Positions 1 to 12,800 of a stretch of DNA of 64,000 nucleotides are shown here, piece after piece. The position numbers were made by a program, and so were the translations under genes. Numbering within the stretch: position 1 is the stretch's first letter; the number at the start of each line of letters is the position of its first letter. The stretch covers positions 36,351 through 100,350 of the forward strand of contig KB309618.1 in NCBI GenBank assembly GCA_000328365.1. The letters are read 5' to 3'. The notes below the pieces were generated by a model. It saw nothing but the letters and a program-made list of their open reading frames with translations, had not been told where the DNA came from and did not search any database. The stretch is from Capitella teleta (Eukaryota > Annelida > Polychaeta > Capitellidae).

Positions 1-44
<44 letters not shown>
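1..44. repeat. A-homopolymer at left window edge
   Basis: After a single T, the first 44 bases are an uninterrupted A run. It could be the tail of a retroposed element lying outside the window, or plain low-complexity sequence. No flanking element body is visible to the right, so no family is assigned. Confidence 0.7.
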
Positions 45-46
<2 letters not shown>

Positions 47-469
47 AGCTGATTTAGAAGGGAATGAAATACCAATATAAATGTTGGGAAGGGATGGTGG
101 ATAGCACGAGGGAAAAAAACAAAGAAAAATGAAAAAGCAGAGGTCATTTAATTAGAATTTTAAGTACATGTCACAATTAAGGATAGATTCAGTTACTTCT
201 AGAAGAAAATAAGATTTTTTTTTTCGTAAACAGAATAAATCTATCACAAAGAAAAGAAATAAGACAGAAATAAATCAAGATTAAATATTTACAAAGAATC
301 AAAATACTATAGATGCTTTCATTGTACCAGAGATAGATACATACCCATTACACATTATAATTTTAATGTAAATTAATTTCCATCCATAAACGCCAGAAAG
401 AAATAAAATGCAAAATATGATTCATAATATTATATAAGCACTGATGGCGTTGATTAAAAAACTTCCACC

Positions 470-475
470 TTTATT
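470..475 (-). terminator. Candidate UNK polyadenylation signal
   Basis: TTTATT on the plus strand reads AATAAA on the minus strand, about 40 nt past the UNK stop codon. It is the first canonical signal downstream of that gene. Further AT-rich sequence lies to the left, so a longer 3'UTR is also possible. Confidence 0.45.
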
Positions 476-515
476 TGAAAACCTATGAATTGGTTGATCC
501 TAAGCAGTTTGTATA

Positions 516-3500
516 CTACAGCATCAGTGTAGATTTGGCGCTAGCTGTGATTTTCTGCTGGTGACACAGGGGGCAGTCATGCGCACCCCTTGATAAGCAC
601 GGCTCGCACACAGTGAAATGCCCACACGGGAGTGAGCGCAGAGGATTCGATTTACTCTGGCACGCGCGACACTGCCCACTATTGGCCTGTGGGAATGCCA
701 TCTGTAGAAGAACAAAACGCAAAAAATTATTGTCTTCACATTTTAATAAAGATATCTCACTTTTTCCACTAAATCCATATCAACTCGAAGTTTCGCTTGT
801 AATGCTGGCAGCGCCTCCAACTCGGTCATGCGTTGCAAACACTGCGTGAACTGATGCGCCCTCAACGCCTCTAGTTCCTTCTTCAGATTCAACACCTGAG
901 CATTCGCCTGAAAAGGTGAAAATGAAAACCCTCACTCAAGCCATAGCAATAAAAGCTCTCAATTAACCTCATCTCGCTCCTGAGCGATGATTTTAGCTCG
1001 TCTAGTTGAATCCTCTGCCTCTTTCTTCCATGCGTCACACGCCTGTAAGCAACTGATGTTAGCAGCAAAATCAACTTTGAACACAAGCAGATACTTTTCT
1101 GGCCTGCGCTATTCCCTCTTCCCACTGCACAAGCTTTGATTTGTTCAAATTCAATTCTTCTCTCAGACGTTGAGTTTCAACACCACCTGGTGCGTTAATG
1201 CTGCTAGTCAGTGAGCCGTAATTAGGCGTGGATCCCACAAGGGGCGAGTGGGATAGCATCCCGTTGCTTGAGTGTGGGGAATTGGAGAGGAATTCTGAGA
1301 AGCCGGGAGCGGAAAACTTTCCAGGATTTGGCTGGCTGAGAAAGGCGGCAGCAACAGATGCCTGTGGTCAAGAAATAATAACCTGGTTCACCAGCATTTA
1401 AAATCCCAACTGACCTCTTGAAGTTGTTGCTCCTGTTTCTGCTGCTGTGAATTGGGATGAGGGAACATGGCGCTGATGGGGGAGGAGCAGGGAGACTGAG
1501 ACAGACTGTTATTGCGCTGGTACCCTCCTCCCGATGGAATGGTCACAGGGACAGATGTCGCCCCTATATACGACGCTGAAAAAAGCTCTGTATTAGAATC
1601 ACAAGAATAAACCACATGGGAGGACTCACGAGTATTAGGGAAACCAGTGCTTAACGAGCTACAGACAGAATTAGTGTCGTTATCATTATCTTTGCCAAGC
1701 TCTCGTTCCAATCCAGTGAGAGTGAGCTCGCCAAGATTTAAATCTTCATCTAGAGCGTTTCCTACAGGATAAGGTATGTGTACGATGACACCAAGGTGTA
1801 ATTAATCGCTCACCAATCACTGACTCCACCGTGCCAACAGGGGGGTAGAACGAGGGAGCGTGCGGAGACATCGTGGAGGGCACAGAGGTCGATGTAGGGG
1901 TCAGGCCAGAAGAATGAGGACTCCCAATGTGGACGCTGTTCAAAAGAAGCTTCCTTTTTGATTTCTCTATCCCGTCTATTGATGGATCGTTCTCTAGTGC
2001 GTTAAGTTGGACCCTCATTTTACTCTGAACATTAAAACAAAAAATACGAGAATTATTGAATATAATAAAGACATCATTGTGGTTCTTACATGCAAGTCTT
2101 CGCGCTCAAAACCAGGAGCTTTCTTGTACTCGGCAGGTGAATCCAACGAAGAGAAGTCAGAGTAGTGACCGAGCGACTGAGCCATTTTCTTGGCATATTC
2201 CGCATATGGACTGCTTCCCAATTCCAGAGGTCCTAGCTCACCTAAGCTCCCTGCACAACCATTGCGAGGGATATTAATACCCTATGGAAAATATAAAAAA
2301 TAAAAATATTGGCTATAAATTTTAAACCAACACCAACGTTGTTATAGAAGGCATGAGACGCATCCTTCATTTCTTTGTTCAGCTTATCTTCATCGACCGT
2401 CTCCATGCCATCAAAGATGTCTTTCACGTGGGGAGAGAGTCCATTCACCGCGTCTGGACTCTGATTGGGAGGCAGGACGTTGGTGACGAATGCGGTCAAG
2501 GGGTTATCAGCTGCTATGCACATGTCTCTCTGGGTCATCATCTCCTCTGTCGTCAAAACCACTTATAGTAAGTGAAAAAAAAAACTCATAAGACTCACGT
2601 TCAACGTGTGCAAAAGCACAGAATGGCCCACGTGGGCAATACCCTGTTTGTACCATGTCATTGCATTTGGTACTCTTGTAAATCTGTAGATCAGAAGAAA
2701 AAAAATCAATACCCGTATTCAGGTGTACAGGTGTATTATTTTGTACAAATGAATAAATACCATATTAATTCAACTGGCAGAATAGATTAAACCAAAAACT
2801 CACTTCGGAATTAAGGGTCTCATAGTGAACCAAAGTTATTGACATACCTCAGGATGAAACTGCTGCTCAGTGCGTGTGTGGCAGTATGTGCAGTTCTCCC
2901 CATTCTCACACTGCTGTGGATCTCCCCAGTCATCACCGTGCTTCACATTCGGACAGGGCGTTGACCTGTACTTGATCTTCCTGGGACTTCGCCGCTTGTC
3001 ACGGGCATTGTGGTAGGAGGGGCAGGCGTAACCTTGACGACAGAGGCGAGGAGGACGCTTGCAAGGCTCGGTCTTGTAATTGGTCAACACGTAATTTGTA
3101 TCTGAGAGAATAACAATGAATGAAACACTATGAATTTCAGAGGCAAATATTACAATTTAGAAGCTGTTATCTCTGGATGCACACTCCCCTACTGAGGAAT
3201 CTAATGTGTATGTAGTTACGTGTTTAACTTAAAAATATCATGAATACATTATAAATGGATCTAAATGGTAAAAAATTACAAGTAAACAGAACAGTAGGTC
3301 AAAGTGACAACTGGTTGACTGCAGATGTTTGTCTTTCATGAGAAGTCTAAAGAAAGACAAGTGGACAACCTGCAGTGCAAATAAGAAAAAGAAAAAACTA
3401 TTATCAAATCAATAAGGCGCCTTTTGAATGATAAACAAGCTGATAAGATATCGCCTCACAATTCAACCAATTAACACATTTAATTAAGCGCAGCTAAATA

Positions 3501-6500
3501 TATCAGCAGCCTCAGTAACAGATGCTGCAATGAATAATTACAAAGCTTCACCAAATAGAGTTAAAAAGGCAGGAAGTTGATGTTTATTATTTTGGTATGG
3601 CTTGGTGACAGGTGTAACAGAAAGTCAGATATAGGTCACAGTGCAGTTGGCTTCAGTCAATGAGTTAAAATTAGCACAATAAAAACAGGATCCTTCTGAG
3701 GAAGAGAGTTCAAGGGACCATGGAGTGAAGGTAGAAGAAAAATGTGAAATAAAAATACACTGACAGGGAAAATCAGATCATTCATCATTGTAACGAATCA
3801 ATGGAAAGATCAATGCCATAGACTGCATACGTCATGGAGGGGCTCAATATTAAATGCTCACAATATAATTAATAAATCATGCAGAATTAATATTGAGGGG
3901 ATTTGTCTTGTTCAATTGGAAGCCATGAACGAAGAGACATTACCAATTACCGGTAAGCATTAAAAACTTAAAAAGCTGCTAATGGATTTTTCCAACATTG
4001 CATGAGTTGTGCACGCAACATGACGTCACAAATCTACATTATTTCAATTCAGTTCACATCCTCATACAAATGCAATGTCAACACGAACATAAAAATAAAA
4101 ATTCCAAGGTTGAAAAGCATTAACCACAAGAATCAGAAACTCGGTGGTTATTTCCTGGCCAACAACAATATTTATCAGTCTGGTGGTAAAAAGGAGAGAT
4201 TGATTATTGGAAAAACCACCATTATGTATAAGTAATATAAATGATGATTAAAGGTTGATTTGTTGGCTGTACTCATCGATCAACTCATAATATCTGACAA
4301 GACAAACAATCCTAATATGTTGCACTAATTACTAACTAGGCATATATTGCAAACTACAGGTTGAAATCTATATATATCTATCTAATGATCCTTATATTTG
4401 TAAATTATTGCTTTGTTGAACTCTTTGTTTTTGAGGTGGGGGGGAGGAGGGAGGGGGAGAGGGAAATGAGCAAAAAAAGTGGTCCAACAAAAAGCATGCT
4501 GACCAGTGATACTGACCATTCCATCTGGGATCTTCGTTAATTATCCGATCTTTCTCCAAACTCGACCCGAGCGGACTCTCTGCCACATTACCACGATCGC
4601 CCTCAGGATTCTGCAATTCACGAATGTCGTAGACGGCAGGTCGGAGGTCATGGGTGCCATGAGCAAAGGCACAGTGGGGGCCATTCTTAACGCAGTTACC
4701 ACGCGCATCTGTTTCATAGACACAGGTACAAGTCTTGAAATACCTCAGGTGGTAGCGCCGTTCTGTGTCTCCAGCCGTGCGATGGAGATAAGGACAGCTG
4801 AAAAGGAGAAAACAGAACATTGACATCCATGTCCTCTCATAAAAACCATCTTAGAGCACTCGACAAGGAGCTTACATATTAAAGCTCCTTAGTGCGAGCA
4901 TGACTACTTGGATTCAATCAATGGATGTATTATACAAGTACTACTGTAAATATTCAAATATCCTTGCTGATGTTAGCTACAGAAATATATCGTAGTTATC
5001 CTTCACTCTTAGCCATGCTGGACAGGGAGTTGAACACTCTTGCCCCGATTGTTCACTCAAGGAAAATTACCATACAAGGAAGAAGAAAAAACAAACAAAC
5101 AAAAGAACAGAAAAATTACAAGATTACTAATCAAAATTTGATTAAATAAATCTATCTAACAAACTGAAGAAATTCAAAGACCTATTACACCCAATTTAAT
5201 ATCCTGTTTTTCAATTTAACAGTTACCAACCAAGGTAGAACAAAATCATAATTAATTAAGCTAGATATCAGATATCTTTACTAGCCTTAAACATAATGAA
5301 CAATAACAATATCCTACAAAATTGATTCTAGTATGCAATATTATTTGGTTGTTGGCTACAATATCAATTACCCAACGCCATATGTATAACCACTATTCAT
5401 ACATTCACACAGCCAGGATACAGACCGATAGTGAAACTGAAAGTGGGGAATCTACTAAAGAATGTTATCAGCAAATCCTGGGAATTCCAACATATCTTCA
5501 GAAATTCATAGATGCAGTTCGCTAACAAAGGCTCCCTACAGCTGACAACAGATTGATTGATTTTTCATCAAATATTTTTTTTTTTTTACAATGGAATAAC
5601 CAACAAAGTAAAATGTCCAGGCAAAGATTCAACAGATGAAGTGACCTCGCAGACAACGAACTGACCAGACAGGCATCAATCTGACCCCAAAATATCAGAA
5701 TTAGGGCAAGAGGTCAAGGGGTCACTGAGTTCATGTCCATCAATAGGAACATCAACAACTTCCATGATTACAAAGTACATTAGTGGTTACATGTCATCAG
5801 CTTAGAATAGCAATACCTGTAAAATCATAATTACGTCAGCAGATATGGTAACAATCAGTTACACTGATTACCTAACTAAAAATGTGCTAATATGTGCACA
5901 AAACATTCCTCAATCCTTTGTTCTCAGTATTTGAGACGTTTTTGTAAACACGTTCTGCAGCGAGTCTATAATTGGCAACTGGCTCCCTCATATGGATCGT
6001 GAATCAACAATAAATGTAGCTCATAACATGAAAAGAGACACAGCGAAATATTTCATTGATAAATACGGGTCATTGAGCAGCTGAGCATCAGCTGGCAGCA
6101 ACAACAAAACGTTCACAAGTCAATTACTCAATACATGCCATAGTGCTCGTTCACTATGTCGGATGTCAAATATCTTGAAACAACTACGCAATGCCGTCAA
6201 ATATAATCTAAACTATCATCAGAGATCAAATACATGAGCTGACAATGCCAACCCAGGCCATATATGGGCTGTCAAGGCTTGTATAGCGAACTGCGCACTT
6301 CCAATACAAGTCCCGTCGCATTCATTAGCATATTTGTGTATTGCATTTGGCAGCAGCATGCGACCAGCTTCCTACAAAAATATCACGCTTTCCGCTATAC
6401 TCACTCGTCGCCTTCGGGGCAAATCCCTGTCGTTTCATCGTATTTGGTACAGTAAACATCTGGGCTGTAATTATATGTTCCATCCTTCTTGCGAATTGGT

Positions 6501-6776
6501 CTCCTTCGGCGTTGATTCATGAAATGCCAGTGGAAACATGTGTACGGCCGATGTTGTGTACACTTGTGCTGGAGAAAAAGCGGGCACTGTTGGGTTCGGA
6601 ATTCCTTCAAATATCTGGAAAAATCCAAAGAGACGGTAAAAGACAGTTGCGGAGAAAGCTGCTTTATTCATTCTTGTTGACGAAGGTGTAGGTTTCAGGA
6701 GATAGAGCACAAGAACTCACGTGTAATGTTGCGGTTTCTCTGCCTGGGCAGCAACAGCCTGGCTTTCCGACGGCAT
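516..6776 (-). CDS. UNK: Unkempt, CCCH zinc-finger and RING RNA-binding protein
   Basis: Complete minus-strand gene. Coding exons (high to low): 6776-6721, 6614-6405, 4797-4517, 3101-2848, 2683-2599, 2546-2332, 2281-2090, 2024-1814, 1761-1630, 1575-1415, 1361-1095, 1042-968, 907-761, 701-516. Phases agree throughout and give about 823 aa, close to the roughly 810 aa of the human protein. The N-terminal half holds the CCCH zinc-finger clusters that in this family bind U/A-rich mRNA motifs. The middle keeps family landmarks such as YKKAPGFERED and TVESVI. Residues about 600-760 are a coiled-coil region with QWEE and ACDAWKKEAE. The C-terminus is a RING-type finger with C773, C776, C788, H790, C794, C797, C805 and C808. 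Start: the ATG at 6776 is the only in-frame one before the first zinc finger. Two introns have alternative in-frame acceptors (exon 6 at 2561 or 2546; exon 10 at about 1587 or 1575). The 2546 choice restores HVEQ, as in vertebrates, and a normal intron length. The donor after exon 6 (GTTGGT) is weak. Two introns exceed 1.4 kb and hold no recognisable gene. Confidence 0.95.
3102..4516 (-). other. UNK intron 3, no gene seen
   Basis: AT-rich intron. Near its 5' end in the transcript (plus 4435-4463) lies a strong G-rich run on the plus strand, which is C-rich in the RNA. No ORF with family resemblance was found. Confidence 0.7.
4798..6404 (-). other. UNK intron 2, no gene seen
   Basis: AT-rich intron of about 1.6 kb. 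Around 5709-5723 there is a direct pair of AGGTCA/GGGTCA half-sites, which resembles a nuclear-receptor response element. Nothing else supports function. Confidence 0.6.
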
Positions 6777-8830
6777 TTTGAAACATGTCAATAAAGGAGC
6801 CACTGCGCATCCCACCACGCGCCGTCTGACATCAAAACAAAGCGCTGATTCGTCAATTTTGGTCACGTGGTTACCCTTAGTCCGAGGTTTTCAAGGGAGA
6901 GTAAAAACGTAAAGATGGAAAGCAGAAAGACCGCGAAAAATCAGGAAGCGTCACGCTATATGTATACACTCGATATGAGATAACATCTGGCTAAATATTA
7001 AAAGATAAAGCAAACTACCGGGTATCGATAGCACGCGATCGTGATCATTTGCACGACAAGGACACTTAAAAAAGCGATTCTATTCCCGAGTGATACATGA
7101 TGGTCGATTAAAACAAAAACCAAACTCTTGAAAGTAGCCTATGCTGGACGTCATCTCGGCCTTCAAAATTTCAGCACAAATTTATTTCGGTGGGAATTTG
7201 ACCTGATCCTTCCCTTTCCCTCATATTACTAGCAGTCCTATATTTACGCTTGAACAAAAAATAGAAGCCCCGAATGTAACTCGATTTAATATACGTACTT
7301 GTATCTCCAGTAACCTTATAAGTTCAAAGTCAATGTTCCGTTTGCATCCGGAAAATTCTGACGTAAGGACAACTTGGCGAAAAGGATGGAAGTCTCAGTC
7401 CATGTACACGAGCATTAATGGCGGGTACTGGTAGGCTTGAAATTGCCACGGACAACGTATTGCGTATGCATGGTCTCAGGCCTTACATGGTGAATACATG
7501 TATTGTGGATAACAATGGATACTTTCACATTAGTTTATCCGATAGCATTGGCTCCACTCAACGGAAGCACATATCAAAGGTGATAATTTGAAAAATTGTT
7601 CATTTGCATTCATATCGGGAATGGCGGTTGCTGAATTGGTCGCATGGCGTCCCTATGGGGGAATTGTAATCATGTGGAAATCTGGGCTCCAATGTCTGGT
7701 AGAAGTCGTTGAACCGACGTGCATGCGTATCAGTCGACGATTGTGCTGTGTGAGATAACCATAAATAACATTCATCTATTGGCTTCTTTTTATGCCATAT
7801 GACTATATGAACGATCAACATAATGCGGATGACTTTCGCTCAGTGTTGTGCGAGGGATCAGCAATAAATGAAGCTCAAGGCGTCAGTTACGTTTTGTGTA
7901 GTGGAGACTTCAGCACTGTAGATGCGATAAAGCTACGATACGATAGCTTTATTGATCCCTGATCATTTTTTTGTTACTGAAAACGTGTCAGCAATTTTTG
8001 TTTCGGCTTCGTGTTCTCAGCATGTTGATAACTTGTCATATCACTCATTTTCAGTATGCATCGTTATGAATCTATCTCTTGATGAAATTCCTGTCAATTA
8101 TGTGATAATAAAGTGCTGCATTCGTCGAGGACATTTTGTTGTATAAGCCAACCCTTGATGCGATGCTGCTGCAGATCTCTTTGCCTTGTGAAACCGTCGT
8201 TTGCTCTAACAACCGATGTAACGCTCATCATGATGATATACAAGTCTTTCACGATGCAATTGTGCGTGCATCCACGTCAGCTGCAGATGACATCGAAAAT
8301 ACGAAGAAAAGCGGCGGTCGCCTGATGGAATTAACTTGTACGCCCAGCGCGTGAGGAAGCTATAATATACATATTATGTTCTGGCATTCATTGTGGAAGG
8401 GATATGGTTGCACACGTTCCGGCATCATCTGAGATTTACAAGGACGCACGAGGGGTGCTTATTACAGCCTAAAAACTTAGACTCATCACCGATGCATGAA
8501 ATGGCACTGAATATTTGGATACTTAATTATTCACCTTTGACACCAATAGGCTATGTATGATATTACTGTGTATATAGGCTATTCGGCTTATAATAGGCGC
8601 CATTATTACAAGTTGCATTTGCAATTCATTTGTATATGCCTGCATGTATTCGCCCCATTTATATTTAAATGGAAAAAGAAATGCTTCCTAATTCTGGATC
8701 AAAAATGGTGTCCAAAAACCCAATTTTACGCTTGCTGATCTGAGGAGTGAGGATGCAAGGTAACATTTAATCAACTGGTCGTATTCAGGCTATTCAGCAA
8801 ATACTGTGAATTCGTTTCGCCTCGACTTGT
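6777..8830. other. Divergent spacer between UNK and ELP1
   Basis: About 2 kb between the UNK start and the probable ELP1 first exon. A GTCACGTG E-box lies at 6862-6869, about 90 bp upstream of the UNK start codon, and may belong to its promoter. The rest is AT-rich sequence with only short, non-conserved ORFs. Confidence 0.5.
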
Positions 8831-8832
8831 GA

Positions 8833-8896
8833 GCCATCTTGGGAATTCCGAGTGACGTCATGTGAAATCGAGTGAAATGAATGTACCAAAATAGGG
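8833..8896 (+). promoter_or_regulatory. Candidate ELP1 core promoter and 5'UTR exon
   Basis: A YY1-like GCCATCTTGGG (8832-8842), a full CRE palindrome TGACGTCA (8853-8860) and a strong splice donor GTGAGT at 8897 fall within 70 bp. The ELP1 start codon sits 5 nt after a splice acceptor at 9833, so a non-coding first exon must lie upstream. This cluster is the best candidate. RNA evidence is needed to place the start site. Confidence 0.4.
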
Positions 8897-9838
8897 GTGA
8901 GTTTTCTGCGGAGACCAGTGAAGGAAAAGCCCGCACAGGCGGCTACGTACTCAAATACATTCCTCAGTCGGTCTCAATAAGTTCGCTTTATTATCGCCCA
9001 GGTATGGCGTTGCATCGTTAAGTACAAGTTTTTAGTAAATTGTGAATGGGATTGATCAAATGAAGCTTTTATAATTTTGTCATCTACAGTTTGACGACAT
9101 AACTAATTTTTGCCGTAACATTTTCCAAAGTCAATGGCTTGCTGCCTTGAAGATTTCTCCTATTGGGCGATAAATGAGTGATTTACAATGATCATTCAAT
9201 ACAATTCATTCCACTCGCTGTAGTCTCTAGTCTACTGCCTAGTGTAGGCTAGCTGTCACGATGCAGCTAGACGCCAGACTTTGCCCGATTGATCTGAGAT
9301 AATCCATTGGGTTCACTTGTCAAATAACCCTGAACCCCCAAAACTCATATTAGCTAGCTAATGAAAGGGTGAAAGACAAGAGAAGTAACTATATATGCAT
9401 GTTATAAACCTTATTTTACACGCGGATATTCAAGGAAAAGTCGTTATCCATCTACTTTATTAGTTTCACTTTGAACCAACATTGAATCAACGATAATCCA
9501 CCATTGTTGTATTACTACGGCGAACGCATAAACAAACCTTACAACATACTCATGATACTGCGCACACACAAAATAGTCCCTTAACATAATGATGATTCTT
9601 GATGAAAGAATTAAGTCATGATGATTATACGATAATACTGTAGACCATCATAATTATTACAGATTCTGCTGATTGATTTATAATTTATATTGAGGCATTC
9701 AATTTTCATGACAATAATTAAAAATCTGTTTCTTAATTTCTTATATAGTTACTTGAAAATTTATGTTTTTGAATAAAATAATCATAATATAAGAATCCAA
9801 TATGTTATATGACCCGTGTGTTTCTCTTAACAGCCATC

Positions 9839-12800
9839 ATGCGCAATCTGAGCCTGCAGTCATCCCTACGAGTAGGCGATGACCCAGGGCTCAAAGACGT
9901 CCAGCACATCTGCGTGGATTATGACACCCGGGAGATCTACGCTCTCACTTCCAGCTCTCTGCTCTCCATTCAGCCTCTGACTCAGCAGGTAACGCTCTCT
10001 CATCTGCATTCTGCTAATGAATTTAAGTCATTTATTCACCTCTTGATATATTATATTCAGTCAGCATTCAATAATCCAAGCTTAAAGGGAGGGAGAACTG
10101 GTTAAAAATGGACTTTGAGTCGTTATTTGATGCACCAAAAATGATTCCTATGCCTGGCCCACACAAAGAATATCATCGCTAACGATTTCGCGGGAGATAT
10201 ATTGCTAACTAGGCGTGACGTCAGGAGCTGTGATGAAACACCGAGTTCCCCATCTTTTACAATGGGCCTCGTCATATCAGCGTATCCTGTGACTAAACCC
10301 CTGGATATTTTTTTATTTTCTTTTCGGAAATAGATAGAATAATCATTTTGCCACCAGTCAGGAGCGAAATTTTTTTTTTTTTTTGCTATTTTTCTTATTT
10401 TAACAAGCGATTTTCTTGGACACCTACCATGGTTTCTCATTCTGAAACAGTAAAAAGGTCAGCCAGAGTGCACCACGCATGCGCTTTCATTTCGTAAACA
10501 ACAAAGATGTCCTTTTATGGCAAAGATGATCTGCTCTGATTGGCTGAAATCGATAGCTTCACGAGGGCAACGGGATCAATCAAGGCAAGCCCTCAGCTGA
10601 CGTTTGCCTCCTATACTTCGTAATGGAAGCCATTCTCCCATAGGCGCAATGCTAACCCCGATATTCGGAATGCATTATTTCCTTACGCTTGCATCCAGGC
10701 ATGGTGTTTTTGGCACGGAATGCTATTAATTGGTGCTATGGGTCAATAGAACATCACTTAAAATTCAGTTCCCCATCCCTTTAAAGAGGACCTCTGATTG
10801 TTTTGAAATAGTAACGGATGATAGAGGATGCATCCCAAAAGACAAATACGCCTTTTGACTGACAAATATTTAGACAATACGCTTGCTGTGGGCTAATTTC
10901 TAGATACATCGATTTTGAGAGGTTTAAAATCTCGCTTTCTTCTTGTGTTCGATTTCATACCGTCATGATGGCATGAAAGTAATTCTCCTATTGTTAACAA
11001 TGGGAGCCGTCGAGTGAGCAGATCTTTCAGCAGTTCTCATAAAAGAAATCTTGCACTCGTCTCGTTTCAAGCTATTCTGTCTGAGCAAGAAATTTGTATT
11101 TTAATTTTACTTGAATATCATTTATAGTTGACCAAAAACTTCAAAAATGGTCTCTTGTCACTCACAAAAGCCCATAGAATCGATCTAAAAAGGTTCCGAA
11201 ATGAACAGAGGTCCTCTTTAATGTTAATAATAACTAATGAATAATTATCCGATATCACCTATTTTCATTGAAAGATTTGGATAAATCTGCTTCGTTTTGT
11301 TTTAACTTTCTGTGAATCTCTCACCTTCTACACATTGAGCACTAAATATTCTTGCCAGGTTGAGACGAGAGTATTATACGATGCAGAGTACATTATTGTG
11401 GGAGCGTATCATCTTCCAGACCAGATGGCTGTTTGTTTCACAACAACCGAAGGAGATGTTTTCTTGTGGAACACAACATCCTCTCAGGTATGCACAAAAA
11501 AATTAATTTGTTAAATTCTGCATTTTGTGTCTGGAATTTTCTCTCTTACAGTTGGAAAATGTTGGATGTGTCGAGAGTGGAATTACGTCAATGGCATGGA
11601 GTCCAGACTGTGAGGTCCTCATATTAACAACAGGTTGGATTAATTGAAAAGCTTTTAATTTGAATATTTAAGTTGATTAATTTGATTAGTTTGCTCACTT
11701 TTAACATGTTTTTGTGTGTACTTAACATATTTATGACGATCAGGAGATAACAAGATGGTGATGATGACTCGTGAGTTTGACATTCTTTCTGAGGATGGCC
11801 TCTGCCCTAGGTCATTTGGTGAAGGTTAGTTGGATTTCAAAGGTACAAATTATCTGAAATTTCAATCGAATGTGCTTCAGCTGAGTTTGTAAATGTTGGT
11901 TGGGGGAGGAAAGAAACACAGTTCCATGGTACAGAGGGCAAGGATGCTGCCAAGGTCAAAGCACAGGTGACCTTGAGTGATATTCAATGACCTTAAATTA
12001 CCAATATACTTAGCAGGGTGCCCGGGAAGCATTTTCTTGGGATGATCGTCGACCTCGTGTCACCTGGCAAGGGGATGGTCAGTATTTTGCAATTTCAATA
12101 GTCAACCCTCAGTCGGGTAAGTAACCCTGAAAGACCTCACTTTACATTTTGACCTCTCCTTCTTATTAGGGTCACGGGAGGTACGTGTGTGGAGCCGTGA
12201 TGGAGTGCTGCACTCAAGCAGTGAAGCCATTGACGGCTTAGAGCAGGCGTTGCACTGGAGGCCTTCCGGAGGGTTCTTGGCGTCTAGCCAGCGCAAGCCC
12301 CACAGGCACAACATTGCATTCATTGAGCGCAATGGTCTGAAGCATGGCGAATTCACCCTACCCTTTGGGGTCAATGAGGTAAAGGTCAATGAGGTCATGT
12401 GGAGCAACGACTCCAGCATCCTGGCTGTACATGGTGAATACATGTCAGATGGCAAATCATTCGGTGAGTGCGCCTTCCCCTCTGCTCCACTGCTGATGTT
12501 GTTTCCTGGATGCAGTCGAGATGTGGGTGACAGCCAACCATCACTGGTACATGAAGCAGCACCTCAGCTTCAATGAGAAGGTCACAGGGGTCATTTGGGA
12601 TCCTGAGATTGCATGTGTGCTGCATGTGGTCACATCTAACCAGTACATGCAGTACACATGGACATGGGTCACCACCCGCACTTCTGGACAGCAGCTGGAT
12701 GACCAGGCTTTGGTTGCGGTCACCAATGGAGGTAAGTGTTTGCTGAGGTACTTGAGCGATGCTTGCAGACTTCTTTTCAGCCAACCTTCTCGTCACTCCA

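Noticed and set aside
2562-2598. A 37-bp UNK intron 5
   Set aside because: The in-frame acceptor 15 nt downstream gives a normal 52-bp intron and restores HVEQ, as in vertebrate UNK.
10123-10440. 105-codon minus-strand ORF in ELP1 intron 1
   Set aside because: Lys-rich chance frame spanning a T-homopolymer; no splice context or family match.
12732-12768. A 37-bp ELP1 intron 8
   Set aside because: The acceptor 12 nt further on gives a 49-bp intron of normal size and aligns with human ELP1 without a gap.
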